DNA of 64,000 bases from Lentzea sp. NBRC 102530. Lineage in GTDB: Bacteria; Actinomycetota; Actinomycetes; Mycobacteriales; Pseudonocardiaceae. The position numbers and the translations under genes are program-made. Positions 20,199 to 30,238 of this stretch are shown here, piece by piece. The stretch is from the NCBI RefSeq assembly GCF_030269365.1, contig NZ_BSTF01000005.1, positions 248,001 to 312,000 on the forward strand. The letters run 5' to 3'. The first letter of the stretch is position 1. Each line of letters begins with the position of its first letter. The notes under the pieces were generated by a model. It worked only from the letters and a program-made list of their open reading frames with translations. It searched no databases and had not been told where the DNA came from.

Positions 20199-20930
20199 GT
20201 GACGTTCACACTCCTCCCCGCTGTTGACGTGGCCGACGGTCGTGCCGTCCGGCTCGTGCAGGGCGAAGCCGGTACCGAGACGAACTACGGCGAGCCGCTC
20301 GACGCGGCCCTGCAGTGGCAGCGCGACGGGGCGGAGTGGATCCATCTCGTCGACCTCGACGCGGCGTTCGGCCGCGGCTCCAACCGCGAACTGATCGCGC
20401 GCGTCGTCGGCGAACTCGACGTGAAGGTGGAGCTGTCCGGCGGCATCCGCGACGACGCCTCCCTCGAGGCGGCCCTCGGCACCGGTTGCGCCCGCGTGAA
20501 CCTCGGCACCGCCGCGCTCGAAGACCCGGAGTGGTGCGCGAAGGCGCTGGCCGCGTACGGCGAGAAGATCGCCGTGGGCCTCGACGTCCGCATCACCGAG
20601 CAGGGCCACCGCGTGAAGGGCCGCGGCTGGACGTCGGACGGCGGCGACCTCTGGGAGGTCCTCGACCGCCTCGACCGCGACGGCTGCACCCGCTACGTCG
20701 TCACGGACGTGTCGAAGGACGGCACGCTCACCGGCCCGAACCTCGACCTGCTGCGCGAGGTCTGCGCCCGCACCGACGCCCCGGTCATCGCGTCCGGCGG
20801 CGTGTCCACTGTGGACGACCTGGTGGCCCTGGCCGCGCTGTCCCGCGACGGCGTCGAGGGTTCCATCATCGGCAAGGCCCTGTACGCCGGCGCGTTCACG
20901 CTCCCGGAAGCACTCGCTGCGGTCCGTTGA
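20199..20930 (+). CDS. priA: Bifunctional HisA/TrpF isomerase (PriA)
   Basis: A 243-aa TIM barrel. It isomerises ProFAR in histidine synthesis; in actinobacteria lacking trpF the same enzyme isomerises phosphoribosyl anthranilate for tryptophan. Seen here are [18 protein letters not shown] with the catalytic Asp10, [40 protein letters not shown] and [16 protein letters not shown] with the second catalytic Asp. The [16 protein letters not shown] region is typical of PriA rather than enterobacterial HisA. trpE, trpC, trpB and trpA are present nearby and trpF is not, which supports dual function. Confidence 0.93.
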   Translation: MTFTLLPAVDVADGRAVRLVQGEAGTETNYGEPLDAALQWQRDGAEWIHLVDLDAAFGRGSNRELIARVVGELDVKVELSGGIRDDASLEAALGTGCARVNLGTAALEDPEWCAKALAAYGEKIAVGLDVRITEQGHRVKGRGWTSDGGDLWEVLDRLDRDGCTRYVVTDVSKDGTLTGPNLDLLREVCARTDAPVIASGGVSTVDDLVALAALSRDGVEGSIIGKALYAGAFTLPEALAAVR

Positions 20931-21597
20931 CGACCGACTCGATGTGAGCGGCCGCGGCCGCGTGCGTCACACCCGTGTTGTGGAGCACGTCGGCCGCGGT
21001 CCCGTCGGCCTCCAGCAGCACCCCGAGCAGGATGTGCTCGGTGCCGATGAACATGTGGCCCATCCGCAACGCCTCGCGCACGGCCAGTTCGAGCGCCTTC
21101 TTGCAGTGCGTGGTGTACGGCTGCTTCTCCGGCCGTTGCTTGGCCTCGGCGTCGAGCCGGTTGAGGGTCGCGATGCGCGTGCTGCCGTCACCTGATTCCA
21201 GCTTCGCGATCGTCTTGGCCGCGAGCCCCGCCGACTCGTCGAGCAACCCGAGCAGCAGGTGCTCGGTGCCGATCCGCTCGCTGAACCGCGCGTGGTGCCG
21301 CGCCAGCGCGATGACCCGCCGCGACCGCTGCGTGTAGCGCTCCATCGTCGGCTTGCCGAGCTCCGGCGACTCCTTCGGCACGAACCGCTTCTGCGCCGCC
21401 TGCTTCGTGACGCCGAGGCTCTCCCCGATCTCGGCCCAGCTCGCCCCACCCCGCCGCGCCTCGTCCACGAAGTGACCGATCAGGTGGTCGCCGAGCTCGC
21501 TCAGCTGACCGCTCATCTCGACGGCCTTGGTCAGGCGTACGAGCGCGTCGTCGGCCTCCTGGGCGACGGTGACGATGAGGTCGGTCAACTGGATCAT
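20896..21597 (-). CDS. Helix-turn-helix regulator with two Clp N-terminal repeats
   Basis: A 233-aa protein. Residues about 50-72 ([23 protein letters not shown]) form a helix-turn-helix. Two Clp-N type repeats follow, each with the family phrase: [12 protein letters not shown] near 110 and [12 protein letters not shown] near 183. Clp-N domains bind adaptor or substrate proteins for ClpC/ClpA, but there is no ATPase here. It probably binds DNA and responds to protein quality or ClpC. The ATG lies 6 bases after TAGAGT, and two palindromes sit exactly over its -10 and -35, which implies autoregulation. The 3' end overlaps hisA by 35 bases. Confidence 0.8.
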   Translation of the reverse strand: MIQLTDLIVTVAQEADDALVRLTKAVEMSGQLSELGDHLIGHFVDEARRGGASWAEIGESLGVTKQAAQKRFVPKESPELGKPTMERYTQRSRRVIALARHHARFSERIGTEHLLLGLLDESAGLAAKTIAKLESGDGSTRIATLNRLDAEAKQRPEKQPYTTHCKKALELAVREALRMGHMFIGTEHILLGVLLEADGTAADVLHNTGVTHAAAAAHIESVVNGPQRVLPGA

Positions 21598-21599
21598 GC

Positions 21600-21793
21600 G
21601 TCAACTCTAGGTTGACATCATGTCGATCGTCAACTTTGGGTTGACGATGACAACGTTGTCTTCGGTGCGCAAACCTTTGGCATGTCCATGTTGACGACCC
21701 ACGTCAACGTTGATTGAACGCAGTCAACGTTGAGCCGACATTGACCAGTCCACTCAACGTTGACCCGGTGTTGACGACTCAACTCAAGCTTGA
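21600..21793. repeat. Operator array of TCAAC/GTTGA palindromes
   Basis: Seven dyads occur in under 200 bases. GTCAAC-N5-GTTGAC is at 21600-21616 and 21629-21645. GACAACGTTGTC is at 21649-21660. TCAACGTTGA is at 21704-21713, 21724-21733 and 21754-21763. TCAAGCTTGA is at 21784-21793. Single arms lie between them (21690-21695, 21741-21746, 21770-21775). The last four centres are 20, 30 and 30 bases apart, so they face the same side of the helix. The first two cover the -10 (TAGAGT, 21609-21604) and -35 (TTGACG, 21633-21628) of the helix-turn-helix/Clp-N gene. Confidence 0.8.
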
Positions 21794-22173
21794 TCGGCGG
21801 GTGCGGTGATGCGGATGCCGACCGATCCGGTCCGCCCGCGCCGCACCTTGCTGCCGAAGACCGTGACCCACCCGAACAGGCCGTACTTCTTCGAGATGCG
21901 CGCCCGGACGTCGTCGCTGGCGTCGTCGTCCAGCAACACGGCGTGCGCCGGCACCGACGGGCCCTGGGGGTTGCCGCGGACGTCGCACGGGCCGACCTCG
22001 ACGGTCCCGCTGCGCCGGATGCGCTTGACCTTCCCGCTGTCCCGCGCGCTCCAGGCGTAGATCACGCCGTCGTTCTCGCCGGCGACGACCCAGACCGGCG
22101 TCGGCACCGCGGTGCCGTCCTTGCGGAACGTCGTCAGCAGCAGGTACTTGCCCTCGCCCAAGTCGCTGATCAT
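21784..22173 (-). CDS. PPOX-class F420-dependent oxidoreductase family protein
   Basis: A 129-aa split-barrel flavin/F420-binding protein. The family pattern is visible: [50 protein letters not shown] and [10 protein letters not shown]. Such proteins are actinobacterial and bind F420 or FMN; the substrate is unknown. Its ATG lies 8 bases after TAGGCT. The final codons overlap the outermost palindrome of the operator array, so transcription of this gene runs into the array. Confidence 0.85.
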   Translation of the reverse strand: MISDLGEGKYLLLTTFRKDGTAVPTPVWVVAGENDGVIYAWSARDSGKVKRIRRSGTVEVGPCDVRGNPQGPSVPAHAVLLDDDASDDVRARISKKYGLFGWVTVFGSKVRRGRTGSVGIRITAPADQA

Positions 22174-22181
22174 GGCGCCGC

Positions 22182-22187
22182 AGCCTA
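22182..22187 (-). promoter_or_regulatory. -10 box TAGGCT before the PPOX gene
   Basis: TAGGCT on the minus strand, 8 bases before the ATG at 22173. It is back-to-back with the hisF box 32 bases away. Confidence 0.55.
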
Positions 22188-22218
22188 GTCCTCGGCGCGG
22201 TCTTTCCAGGCTCCCCGG

Positions 22219-22224
22219 TAGGCT
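22219..22224 (+). promoter_or_regulatory. -10 box TAGGCT, 7 bases before hisF
   Basis: TAGGCT followed by TTCCCGC and the hisF ATG. Together with the minus-strand box at 22187-22182 it forms a compact divergent promoter pair. Confidence 0.6.
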
Positions 22225-22231
22225 TTCCCGC

Positions 22232-22990
22232 ATGTCAGTCGCGGTCCGTGTCATCCCCTGTCTCGACGTCGACCGCGGCCGGGTGGTGAAGGGAGTCAAC
22301 TTCACCAACCTCGTCGACGCGGGCGACCCGGTCGAGCTGGCCAGGGCGTACGACGCCGAGGGCGCCGACGAGCTGACGTTCCTCGACGTGACGGCCAGCA
22401 GCGGCGACCGCGAGACGACGTTCGACGTCGTCCGCCGCACCGCCGAGCAGGTGTTCATCCCCCTGACGGTCGGCGGCGGCGTGCGCAGCCCCGAGGACGT
22501 CAACAAGCTGCTCCGCGCGGGCGCGGACAAGGTCAGCCTCAACACCGCCGCCATCGCGCGCCCCGAGCTGCTCAAGGAGTGCTCGGAGCGGTACGGCGCG
22601 CAGTGCGTCGTGCTGTCCGTCGACGCGCGGCGCGTGCCCGGCGGTACCGGCTTCGAGGTCACCACCCACGGCGGCCGCAACGGCACCGGCATCGACGCCG
22701 TCGCGTGGGCCGCGAAGGGCCAGGAACTGGGCGTCGGCGAGATCCTGCTGAACTCCATGGACGCCGACGGCACCAAGGCGGGCTTCGACCTCGAGCTCCT
22801 CGAACTGGTCCGCCGCGAGGTCGACGTCCCGCTGATCGCGAGCGGTGGCGCGGGCGCCGTCGACCACTTCGCGCCGGCCGTCGCCGCGGGGGCCGACGCC
22901 GTGCTCGCCGCGAGCGTCTTCCACTTCGGCCAGCTCCGCATCAGCGAGGTCAAGGACGGCCTGCGCCAGGCGGGCGTCGTGGTGCGATGA
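22232..22990 (+). CDS. hisF: Imidazole glycerol phosphate synthase, cyclase subunit
   Basis: A 252-aa TIM barrel that uses ammonia from HisH to close the imidazole ring, releasing AICAR. The catalytic Asp12 is in [17 protein letters not shown]; other motifs are [50 protein letters not shown] and LIASGGAGA. Its TGA overlaps the ATG of a membrane-protein gene, and hisI follows, so hisF-orf-hisI is an operon. Confidence 0.97.
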   Translation: MSVAVRVIPCLDVDRGRVVKGVNFTNLVDAGDPVELARAYDAEGADELTFLDVTASSGDRETTFDVVRRTAEQVFIPLTVGGGVRSPEDVNKLLRAGADKVSLNTAAIARPELLKECSERYGAQCVVLSVDARRVPGGTGFEVTTHGGRNGTGIDAVAWAAKGQELGVGEILLNSMDADGTKAGFDLELLELVRREVDVPLIASGGAGAVDHFAPAVAAGADAVLAASVFHFGQLRISEVKDGLRQAGVVVR

Positions 22991-23346
22991 AACCCGTCGA
23001 GGTGCGGGTCGCCTCGGCGGTCGCGCTCGGTGGCGCGCTCGTGTTCTTCGTCGTGGGCCTGATCATGTGGCGGACGACCGGGGACGCCGACGTGCTGAAG
23101 CTGCCGTCGTTCCTCGCGATCGTGGAGCTGCCGATCGCCGCGGCCCTGCTGCTGCGACTGAGGGTCGTGCACTACCCGGCGATGATCGTCTTCATCCTGG
23201 TGGCGCTGCTGCACCTCGTCATCGTGCTGGCCGACGGACCGGCATGGGCCCGCGTCGCGTCCGGCGTGCTGTCCGCCGTGCACATCTACGGAGTGGTCCT
23301 GCTCAACACCGGACCAGCTCGTGAACACCTGGGAGGTCCCCGTTGA
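22987..23346 (+). CDS. Four-helix membrane protein between hisF and hisI
   Basis: A 119-aa protein with about four hydrophobic helices (near 10-28, 41-58, 62-82 and 88-107). It starts in the hisF stop (ATGA) and its own TGA overlaps the hisI TTG start, so it is part of the his operon by position. I recognise no family and cannot give a role. Confidence 0.75.
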   Translation: MKPVEVRVASAVALGGALVFFVVGLIMWRTTGDADVLKLPSFLAIVELPIAAALLLRLRVVHYPAMIVFILVALLHLVIVLADGPAWARVASGVLSAVHIYGVVLLNTGPAREHLGGPR

Positions 23347-23693
23347 GCAACTCGCTCGACCCCGCCGTCGCGCAACGCCTCAAGCGCACCCCGGACGGCC
23401 TCGTGTGCGCCGTGGCCCAGCAGCGCGGCACCGGTGAGGTGCTCATGGTGGCGTGGATGGACGACGAGGCGTTGCACCGCACCCTCACCACCCGTCGCGC
23501 GACCTACTACTCGCGCAGCCGCCAGCAGCTGTGGGTGAAGGGCGAGACGTCCGGCCACACCCAGTACGTGCACGAGGTGCGCCTCGACTGCGACGGCGAC
23601 ACGCTGCTGCTGACCGTCGACCAGCAGGGTGCGGCCTGCCACACGGGCGACCGCACGTGCTTCGACGCCACGGTCCTGCTCGCCGACGCGTGA
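23343..23693 (+). CDS. hisI: Phosphoribosyl-AMP cyclohydrolase
   Basis: A 116-aa HisI that opens the adenine ring of phosphoribosyl-AMP. The zinc-binding set is visible: Cys in [11 protein letters not shown] and the two Cys in [21 protein letters not shown] and [19 protein letters not shown] are also diagnostic. I accept the unusual TTG start: it overlaps the upstream TGA (TTGA), it has GGGAGG 8 bases before it, and it gives the normal N-terminus. The companion hisE function is not in the window. Confidence 0.95.
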   Translation: MSNSLDPAVAQRLKRTPDGLVCAVAQQRGTGEVLMVAWMDDEALHRTLTTRRATYYSRSRQQLWVKGETSGHTQYVHEVRLDCDGDTLLLTVDQQGAACHTGDRTCFDATVLLADA

Positions 23694-23717
23694 CGGGTCA
23701 GTCCAGGTCGCCCGTCA
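23691..23717. terminator. Hairpin at the convergent hisI and tetR stops
   Basis: TGACGGG and CCCGTCA make a 7-bp stem with a 13-base loop spanning both stop codons. There is no T-run; a weak bidirectional terminator at best. Confidence 0.3.
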
Positions 23718-24309
23718 GGTAGCGCTGCATGTTCGGGCCGATGGCCTTGACGACGGTCTCCAGGTCGGTCGAGGCCAGCGGCTCGAACCCGACGACGTAC
23801 CGGACGATGCCGAGCCCCACCATCTGCGTCGCGCAGAGCGTGGCGCGCAGTTCGCGTTGTTCGGCGCCGATCTCCGCGAGCACCTTGTTGAAGATCGCGT
23901 TGACGAGGAACCCCTTGAGCGCGCCCGCCACCTCCGGCTGGCTGGTGACGCTGCGGATCAGGGCGGCGAAGGTGCCGCCGCCGGTCGCGTCCCACACCGT
24001 CACGAAGGTGCGGATGACGCGTTCGCCCGCCTCCTCGACGGGGCCGTCCAGCAGGCGCTTGAGGATCTCGGCGGGGTCGAAGGGGAGCTGCAGGACGGAC
24101 TGCGCGAACAGGCCCTCCTTGCCGCCGAACCAGTGGTTGACCATGGCGGCGTCCACGCCCGCCTTGGCGGCGATCGCGCGTACGGTGGCACCGTCGTAGC
24201 CCTTTTCCACGAAGACCTCGCGGGCCGCCGCGACGAGCGCGGCCCTGGTGTCCTCGCCCGCGGCTCGGCGGCCGCGGCGTTTCTGGTTCACTTGCTCCAC
24301 ACGGGCCAT
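23698..24309 (-). CDS. TetR-family transcriptional regulator
   Basis: A 203-aa TetR protein. The N-terminal DNA-binding domain reads TRAALVAAAREVFVEKGYDGATVRAIAAKAGVDAAMVNHWFGGKEGLF (about 21-68). The C-terminal part resembles the common actinobacterial TetR ligand domain and gives no ligand. It is divergent from trpE; a perfect 16-bp palindrome lies 2 bases before its ATG, which points to autoregulation and possibly control of trpE. Confidence 0.92.
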   Translation of the reverse strand: MARVEQVNQKRRGRRAAGEDTRAALVAAAREVFVEKGYDGATVRAIAAKAGVDAAMVNHWFGGKEGLFAQSVLQLPFDPAEILKRLLDGPVEEAGERVIRTFVTVWDATGGGTFAALIRSVTSQPEVAGALKGFLVNAIFNKVLAEIGAEQRELRATLCATQMVGLGIVRYVVGFEPLASTDLETVVKAIGPNMQRYLTGDLD

Positions 24310-24311
24310 AG

Positions 24312-24338
24312 TTCAACAGATGTTGAATTTATGCAACA
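24312..24338. promoter_or_regulatory. TetR-type operator between tetR and trpE
   Basis: TTCAACAGATGTTGAA (24312-24327) is a perfect palindrome. A third CAACA arm at 24334-24338 makes an overlapping TGTTG-N8-CAACA dyad. The first dyad follows a TAAATT -10-like box on the tetR strand; the second lies within 10 bases of the trpE ATG. Confidence 0.65.
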
Positions 24339-24347
24339 ATTGGTGAC

Positions 24348-25886
24348 ATGGTGAGCGTCATCGGGGCTGTGGCCGCCGCTGGTCTGGGGGCCGTGAGCCC
24401 AACGCGTGAGGAGTTCCGCGAGCTGGCGGTCAACCGCCGGGTCATCCCGGTGGTGCGCAAGCTGCTCGCGGACGCGGAGACCCCGGTCGGCCTGTACCGC
24501 AAGCTCGGGGCCAATCAGCCGGGCACGTTCCTCTTCGAGTCGGCGGAGAACGGGCGCTCGTGGTCGCGGTGGTCGTTCATCGGCGTGCGGTCGAGCGCGG
24601 CGCTCACGGCGAACGGCGGCGAGGCGTACTGGACGGGCACGCGCCCCGTCGGCCTGCCCGACGGCGGTGACCCGCTGCAGGTGCTGCGCGAGACCATCGA
24701 GGTGCTGCGCACCGACCCGCTGCCCGGCATGCCCCCGCTGACCGGCGGCATGGTCGGCTACATCGGCTACGACGCGGTGCGGAGGCTGGAGCGGCTGCCC
24801 GTCATCGCCGAGGACGACCTGAAGATCCCCGAGCTCGTGATGCTGCTCGCGACCGACCTGGCCGCGCTCGACCACCACGAGGGCACCGTCACGCTCATCG
24901 CGAACGCGATCAACTGGGACGACTCGCCCGAGCGCGTCGACGCCGCGTACGACGACGCGGTGCGCCGCCTCGACGAGATGACCACGTCGCTGCACACGCC
25001 CGCGCCGCCGACGGCCGCCGTGTTCTCCCGGCCCAAGCCCGAGTTCCGGCGCAAGCGCTCGCAGGCGGAGCACTTCGCCGCCGTCGAGAGGGCCAAGGAG
25101 GCCATCCGGGCAGGCGAGGCGTTCCAGGTCGTCGTGTCGCAGCGGTTCGAGATCGACACGGACGCCGACGCGCTCGACATCTACCGCGTGCTGCGCGCGA
25201 CGAACCCCAGCCCGTACATGTACCTGCTGCGCCTCGACGGGTTCGACATCGTCGGGTCCAGCCCCGAGTCGCTCGTGACGGTGCGCGACGGCAAGGCGAC
25301 CACGCACCCCATCGCGGGCACCCGCTGGCGCAGCGAGGACCCCGAAGAGGACGCCCTGCTGGAGAAGGACCTCCTCGCGGACCACAAGGAACGCGCCGAG
25401 CACCTCATGCTCGTCGACCTCGGCCGCAACGACCTGGGGCGCGTCTGCAAGCCGGGTTCGGTGCACGTCGTCGACTTCTTCAAGGTCGAGCGGTACAGCC
25501 ACGTCATGCACATCGTGTCGACCGTGACCGGTGAGCTCGCCGAGGGCAGGACGGCCTACGACGCCGTCGCCGCCTGCTTCCCGGCCGGCACGCTGTCCGG
25601 TGCGCCCAAGCCGCGCGCCATGGAGCTCATCGAGGAACTGGAGCCCACCCGCCGCGGCCTCTACGGCGGCGTCGTCGGCTACTTCGACTTCGCCGGGGAC
25701 GCCGACACCGCCATCGCCATCCGCACCGCCCTGGTGCGCCAGGGGGTGGCGTACGTGCAGGCCGGTGGCGGCATCGTGGCCGACTCGGACCCGCTGGCCG
25801 AGGACAACGAGTGCCTCAACAAGGCGGGCGCGGTCCTGGCCGCGATCGCCACCGCCCAGACCATGGCGCCGGCAGTTGAACGCTAG
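24348..25886 (+). CDS. trpE: Anthranilate synthase component I
   Basis: A 512-aa chorismate-binding enzyme that makes anthranilate from chorismate with ammonia from a TrpG subunit, which is not in the window. The tryptophan-feedback region is seen in [19 protein letters not shown]. The catalytic domain has [49 protein letters not shown] and VGYFDFAGD. The ATG at 24348 lies next to the TetR operator. It overlaps the next gene (TIGR02234-type membrane protein). Confidence 0.96.
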   Translation: MVSVIGAVAAAGLGAVSPTREEFRELAVNRRVIPVVRKLLADAETPVGLYRKLGANQPGTFLFESAENGRSWSRWSFIGVRSSAALTANGGEAYWTGTRPVGLPDGGDPLQVLRETIEVLRTDPLPGMPPLTGGMVGYIGYDAVRRLERLPVIAEDDLKIPELVMLLATDLAALDHHEGTVTLIANAINWDDSPERVDAAYDDAVRRLDEMTTSLHTPAPPTAAVFSRPKPEFRRKRSQAEHFAAVERAKEAIRAGEAFQVVVSQRFEIDTDADALDIYRVLRATNPSPYMYLLRLDGFDIVGSSPESLVTVRDGKATTHPIAGTRWRSEDPEEDALLEKDLLADHKERAEHLMLVDLGRNDLGRVCKPGSVHVVDFFKVERYSHVMHIVSTVTGELAEGRTAYDAVAACFPAGTLSGAPKPRAMELIEELEPTRRGLYGGVVGYFDFAGDADTAIAIRTALVRQGVAYVQAGGGIVADSDPLAEDNECLNKAGAVLAAIATAQTMAPAVER

Positions 25887-26289
25887 CCGTCCACTGTGGA
25901 TCGCCGCGCTCCTGCTGGTGGGCGCGGCGGGTGCCTTCTGGGGCGCGGACTCCGTGCCGGTGGCGCTGCTGTGCCTCGCGTCGGTCGCGGCGGTCCTCGC
26001 GTTGAGCGGGGTGGTGCGCCGGATCCTCGGAGTGCTGCTGGTCGTCGTGGGCGTCGTGGCGGCGTTCTCGGGTCACTGGCTCGCGATCGCCGGAGGCGTC
26101 CTCGTGGTGGCCTCCGGCGCGCTCCAGGCGGCGCTGGGAGGCCGGATGCCGAAGATCGGGATGGGCGGCCAGAAGACCCGCGCGGCCGACCCGGAGACCG
26201 ACCTGTGGCGCGCTCTGGAGCGCGGCGACGACCCGACCGACGACCCGACCGACGATTCGAAGGCGGGCGAACGTTCCTCGAACGAGTGA
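25876..26289 (+). CDS. Trp-operon membrane protein (TIGR02234/Trp_oprn_chp family)
   Basis: A 137-aa protein with three or four hydrophobic helices in the first 95 residues and an acidic, [12 protein letters not shown]-rich tail. Size, topology and location directly between trpE and trpC match the actinobacterial trp-region membrane protein family TIGR02234; its function is not established. The best start is a TTG at 25876 inside the trpE end, giving an 11-base overlap and keeping the first helix; a GTG at 25918 would remove it. A hairpin overlaps its stop. Confidence 0.75.
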   Translation: MNASRPLWIAALLLVGAAGAFWGADSVPVALLCLASVAAVLALSGVVRRILGVLLVVVGVVAAFSGHWLAIAGGVLVVASGALQAALGGRMPKIGMGGQKTRAADPETDLWRALERGDDPTDDPTDDSKAGERSSNE

Positions 26290-26309
26290 AGATCATTCAC
26301 CTGCGTTCG
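26279..26309 (+). terminator. Hairpin at the end of trpE-membrane protein unit
   Basis: Nested arms CGAACG/CGTTCG and GTGAA/TTCAC form an interrupted 11-bp stem around GATCA, overlapping the TGA at 26287-26289. There is no T-run, so it may only attenuate read-through to trpC. Confidence 0.45.
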
Positions 26310-26351
26310 CGCATGTGACACGTGCACAACCTTGGTTAGCTGCAGGGACAG

Positions 26352-26402
26352 GTGAACCCCGGTGGCTGGGGCGTTACTCCGCCGGGGTTAGCATCCCCGT
26401 AG
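26352..26402 (+). promoter_or_regulatory. Possible trp leader: short frame and hairpin before trpC
   Basis: A 16-codon frame GTG...TAG reads [16 protein letters not shown], with one Trp codon. It overlaps a perfect 8-bp stem AACCCCGG/CCGGGGTT (26355-26362 and 26382-26389, 19-base loop). A competing pairing is possible between CCCCG and CGGG downstream (26395-26408). This resembles an attenuator, but one Trp codon is weak evidence. Confidence 0.3.
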
Positions 26403-26421
26403 CGGGAAGGGGAGCAAGACT

Positions 26422-27231
26422 GTGACGGTTCTCGAATCGATCCTCGAAGGTGTGCGTGAGGATCTCGCCGCTCGCGAGGCCCAGTTGCCCTTCGACGTCG
26501 TCAAGGAGCGCGCGGCCAAGACCGCCCCGCCTCTCGACGTGCTGTCGGTGTTGCGCGGGCCGAACGTGGGTGTCATCGCCGAGGTCAAGCGCCGCAGCCC
26601 CTCCAAGGGCGCGCTGGCGGAGATCCCGGAGCCGGCCGAACTCGCGTCCGCGTACGAGGCGGGCGGCGCGTCGGTGATCAGCGTGCTGACCGAGCAGCGC
26701 CGCTTCGGCGGATCGCTGGCGGACTTCGACGCGGTGCGCCGGACGGTGAAGATCCCGCTGCTGCGCAAGGACTTCATCGTGTCGCCGTACCAGGTGCACG
26801 AGGCGCGCATGCACGGCGCCGACCTGGTGCTGCTGATCGTCGCCGCGCTGGAGCAGAACGCGCTCGTGTCGCTGCTCGACCGCGTCGAGTCACTGGGCAT
26901 GACGGCGCTCGTCGAGGTGCACACGGCCGAGGAGGCCGACCGGGCGCTGGAGGCGGGTTCGTCGGTCATCGGCGTCAACGCGCGCAACCTTCACACGTTG
27001 GAGGTCGACAAAGACGTTTTCGGCAGGATCGCTCCGGGGCTACCCTTCGAGACGATCAAGATCGCCGAGTCGGGCGTGACCGGGCCCGGTGACCTGATGT
27101 CGTACGCCGGCGCGGGCGCTGACGCGGTGCTCGTCGGCGAAAGCCTGGTGACCAGCGGTGACCCCAAGGCCGCCGTGAACAAGCTCGTGACCGCGGGCTC
27201 ACACCCCGCGTGCCCCCGGCCGAGCCGGTAG
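26422..27231 (+). CDS. trpC: Indole-3-glycerol phosphate synthase
   Basis: A 269-aa TIM barrel that closes the pyrrole ring to indole-3-glycerol phosphate. Motifs are [13 protein letters not shown] with the catalytic Glu and Lys, [54 protein letters not shown] and [12 protein letters not shown]. The phosphoribosyl anthranilate isomerase that must precede it is probably PriA. The GTG start has AAGGGGAG at a good distance. The last 10 residues ([10 protein letters not shown]) extend slightly past the family end. Confidence 0.96.
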   Translation: MTVLESILEGVREDLAAREAQLPFDVVKERAAKTAPPLDVLSVLRGPNVGVIAEVKRRSPSKGALAEIPEPAELASAYEAGGASVISVLTEQRRFGGSLADFDAVRRTVKIPLLRKDFIVSPYQVHEARMHGADLVLLIVAALEQNALVSLLDRVESLGMTALVEVHTAEEADRALEAGSSVIGVNARNLHTLEVDKDVFGRIAPGLPFETIKIAESGVTGPGDLMSYAGAGADAVLVGESLVTSGDPKAAVNKLVTAGSHPACPRPSR

Positions 27232-27266
27232 GCACGTTCGAAACACAGCTTCAGAGGAGCTACCCG

Positions 27267-28486
<1,220 letters not shown>

Positions 28487-28487
<1 letters not shown>

Positions 28488-29278
28488 TGTCGTCGTTGTC
28501 TGACGTTTTCGCCGCGGCGAAGGCCGAGTCGCGTGCCGCGCTGATCGGCTACCTGCCCGCGGGCTTCCCCACGGTGGACGGCTCCAAGGACCACCTCCGT
28601 TCGATGGTCGAGTCCGGGTGTGACCTGGTCGAGGTCGGCCTGCCGTTCTCCGACCCGGTGATGGACGGCCCGACGATCCAGGCCGCCGCCGAGCAGGCGC
28701 TGTCCGCGGGCTTCCGCGTGAGCGACCTGTTCGACGTGGTCTCCGCCGTGTCCGAGGCCGGCGGTCGTGCGGTCGTGATGACGTACTGGAACCCGGTCCT
28801 GCGCTACGGCGTGGACGCGTTCGCGCGCGACCTCGCCGCCGCCGGCGGCCTCGGCATCATCACGCCCGACCTCGTCCCCGACGAGGCCGACGACTGGATG
28901 GCCGCGTCCGCCGCGCACGGGCTCGACCGGACGTTCCTGGTGGCGCCGTCGTCGACCGAGGAGCGCATCGCGATGACCGCGCGCGCTTCGTCCGGCTTCC
29001 TCTACGCCACCGCGGTCATGGGCGTCACGGGCGCCCGTGACGTCGTGTCGTCCGCCGCGCCCGAGCTCGTCGCACGGGTGCGGGAGCACACCACGCTGCC
29101 CGTCGGCGTCGGGCTGGGTGTGCGGTCCGGTGCGCAGGCCGCCGAGATCGCCGGGTTCGCTGACGGCGTCATCGTGGGGTCCGCGTTCGTGTCGGCCGTG
29201 GCCGAGGGCGACGCCGCGGTGCGTGCGTTGGCCGCGGACCTCGCCAAGGGCGTGCGGTCGGCTGCTGCGACTGTCTGA
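28487..29278 (+). CDS. trpA: Tryptophan synthase alpha chain
   Basis: A 263-aa TIM barrel that cleaves indole-3-glycerol phosphate and channels indole to TrpB. Catalytic Glu and Asp lie in VEVGLPFSDPVMDGPTIQ; other motifs are MTYWNPVLRYG, GIITPDLVPDEA, FLVAPSSTEERI and GVGLGVRSGAQA. Last gene of the trp cluster, followed by a strong terminator. Confidence 0.97.
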
Positions 29279-29296
29279 CCCTCCGTTCCTCGTGAG

Positions 29297-29331
29297 ACCG
29301 CTCGGCCCTCGTGGGCCGGGCGGTTTGCTTT
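29297..29331 (+). terminator. Intrinsic terminator after trpA
   Basis: ACCGCTCGGCCC, loop TCGT, GGGCCGGGCGGT (12-bp stem with one T/G wobble position), then TTGCTTTG. Confidence 0.85.
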
Positions 29332-29677
29332 GTAGCGCTTGGTCAAGCCGCCTCTGCAGCGACGGCTTCACCGTGATGGTTGCCGGGTGGCGCGGAATTG
29401 CTTTCGAAGGTCGAACGTCGTGCCCGTCATCGAGTGGTTGTCGGGATGGCGGGTATTCGGTTGTGGGGGGAGCGCCTGCCTCCTTTCGGAGTCTTTGGAG
29501 TTCCTCCAATATGATTACACAGATTCGAACACCTGATCGAGTGAATTCTGATCGAACGGGGCCAAAACCCCACTTCACCGTCGGTCCGAGCTGCGATCGT
29601 GGCCCTATGCACAACCCAGCTATCCGTCCGGCGTGCCACACTGGTACTCGCCGGGCGGTTTTCGGAGGTGATGCCCT
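29332..29677. other. Noncoding gap before the first Uma2 gene
   Basis: About 345 bases with no convincing gene. The part from 29500 to 29570 is richer in A and T than its surroundings. A GGGGCCAAAACCCC mini-hairpin occurs near 29558. A GGAGGTGA ribosome site near the right end serves the Uma2 gene. An ATTCGAACACCTGATC stretch recalls a tRNA T-arm but no cloverleaf can be built. Confidence 0.5.
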
Positions 29678-30238
29678 GTGGCAGCTCCAGCAGAGACGGC
29701 GCCAGACCAGTACCTGTTGCCGAGGCACGTGGGCCCTTGGTCGCTCGACGACGTCCTGTCGTTGCCCGAGGACAACAGCCAGCGCATCGAACTCGTCGAC
29801 GGGATGCTTCTCGTGAGCCCGCTGGGGTCCGTTCGACACCAGGAAGTGGTGTTCGATACGGCCGCTTGCTTGCGCGCGGCCTGTCCAGGTCACCTGAAGA
29901 CGACGATCGAGCTGAACGTCCTGCTGTCCAGCGGCCGCTTGGTGATCCCGGACTTCACCGTCGTGAAGCCGCGGGAAGCGGGAGTCATGTTCCCGGTGTC
30001 GGACGTCGTCCTGGTCGGTGAGGTGTTCTCGCCGAGCACTCGGCTGAACGACGAGGGCCTGAAGCGCAGCCTGTACGCGGACGCGCGCGTTCCGTACTAC
30101 CTGATGGTCGACCCGAGCGGCCCGGTCGTCGAGGCCACGCTGCTCGAACTGCAGGGAGACCAGTACGTCGAGATCGCGACGAGCGATGCCGGAGTGCTGG
30201 AGGCCGAGCGGCCGTTCCCGGTGACCATCAAGTTCTAG
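29678..30238 (+). CDS. Uma2 family endonuclease (DUF820), copy 1
   Basis: A 186-aa PD-(D/E)xK-fold protein. The Uma2 signature is visible: RIELVDGMLLVSPLGSVRH near the N-terminus, LVIPDFTVVKP with the metal-binding Asp, and LVGEVFSPSTRLND with the acidic residue, then YADARVPYYLMVDP. Uma2 proteins are abundant in cyanobacteria and actinobacteria and their biological role is poorly known. The GTG has GGAGGTGA 9 bases upstream. The stop overlaps the convergent monooxygenase stop in CTAG. A diverged relative lies at 57486-58043. Confidence 0.88.
   Translation: MAAPAETAPDQYLLPRHVGPWSLDDVLSLPEDNSQRIELVDGMLLVSPLGSVRHQEVVFDTAACLRAACPGHLKTTIELNVLLSSGRLVIPDFTVVKPREAGVMFPVSDVVLVGEVFSPSTRLNDEGLKRSLYADARVPYYLMVDPSGPVVEATLLELQGDQYVEIATSDAGVLEAERPFPVTIKF

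Noticed and set aside
21600-21793. CRISPR-like repeat array
   Set aside because: Repeats are only 10-17 bases, palindromic and spaced at helical turns, with no constant-length spacers and no cas genes. They fit operators.
29515-29540. tRNA-like T-arm (TTCGAA flanked by CAG/CTG)
   Set aside because: No acceptor, D or anticodon stem can be built on either strand within 90 bases.
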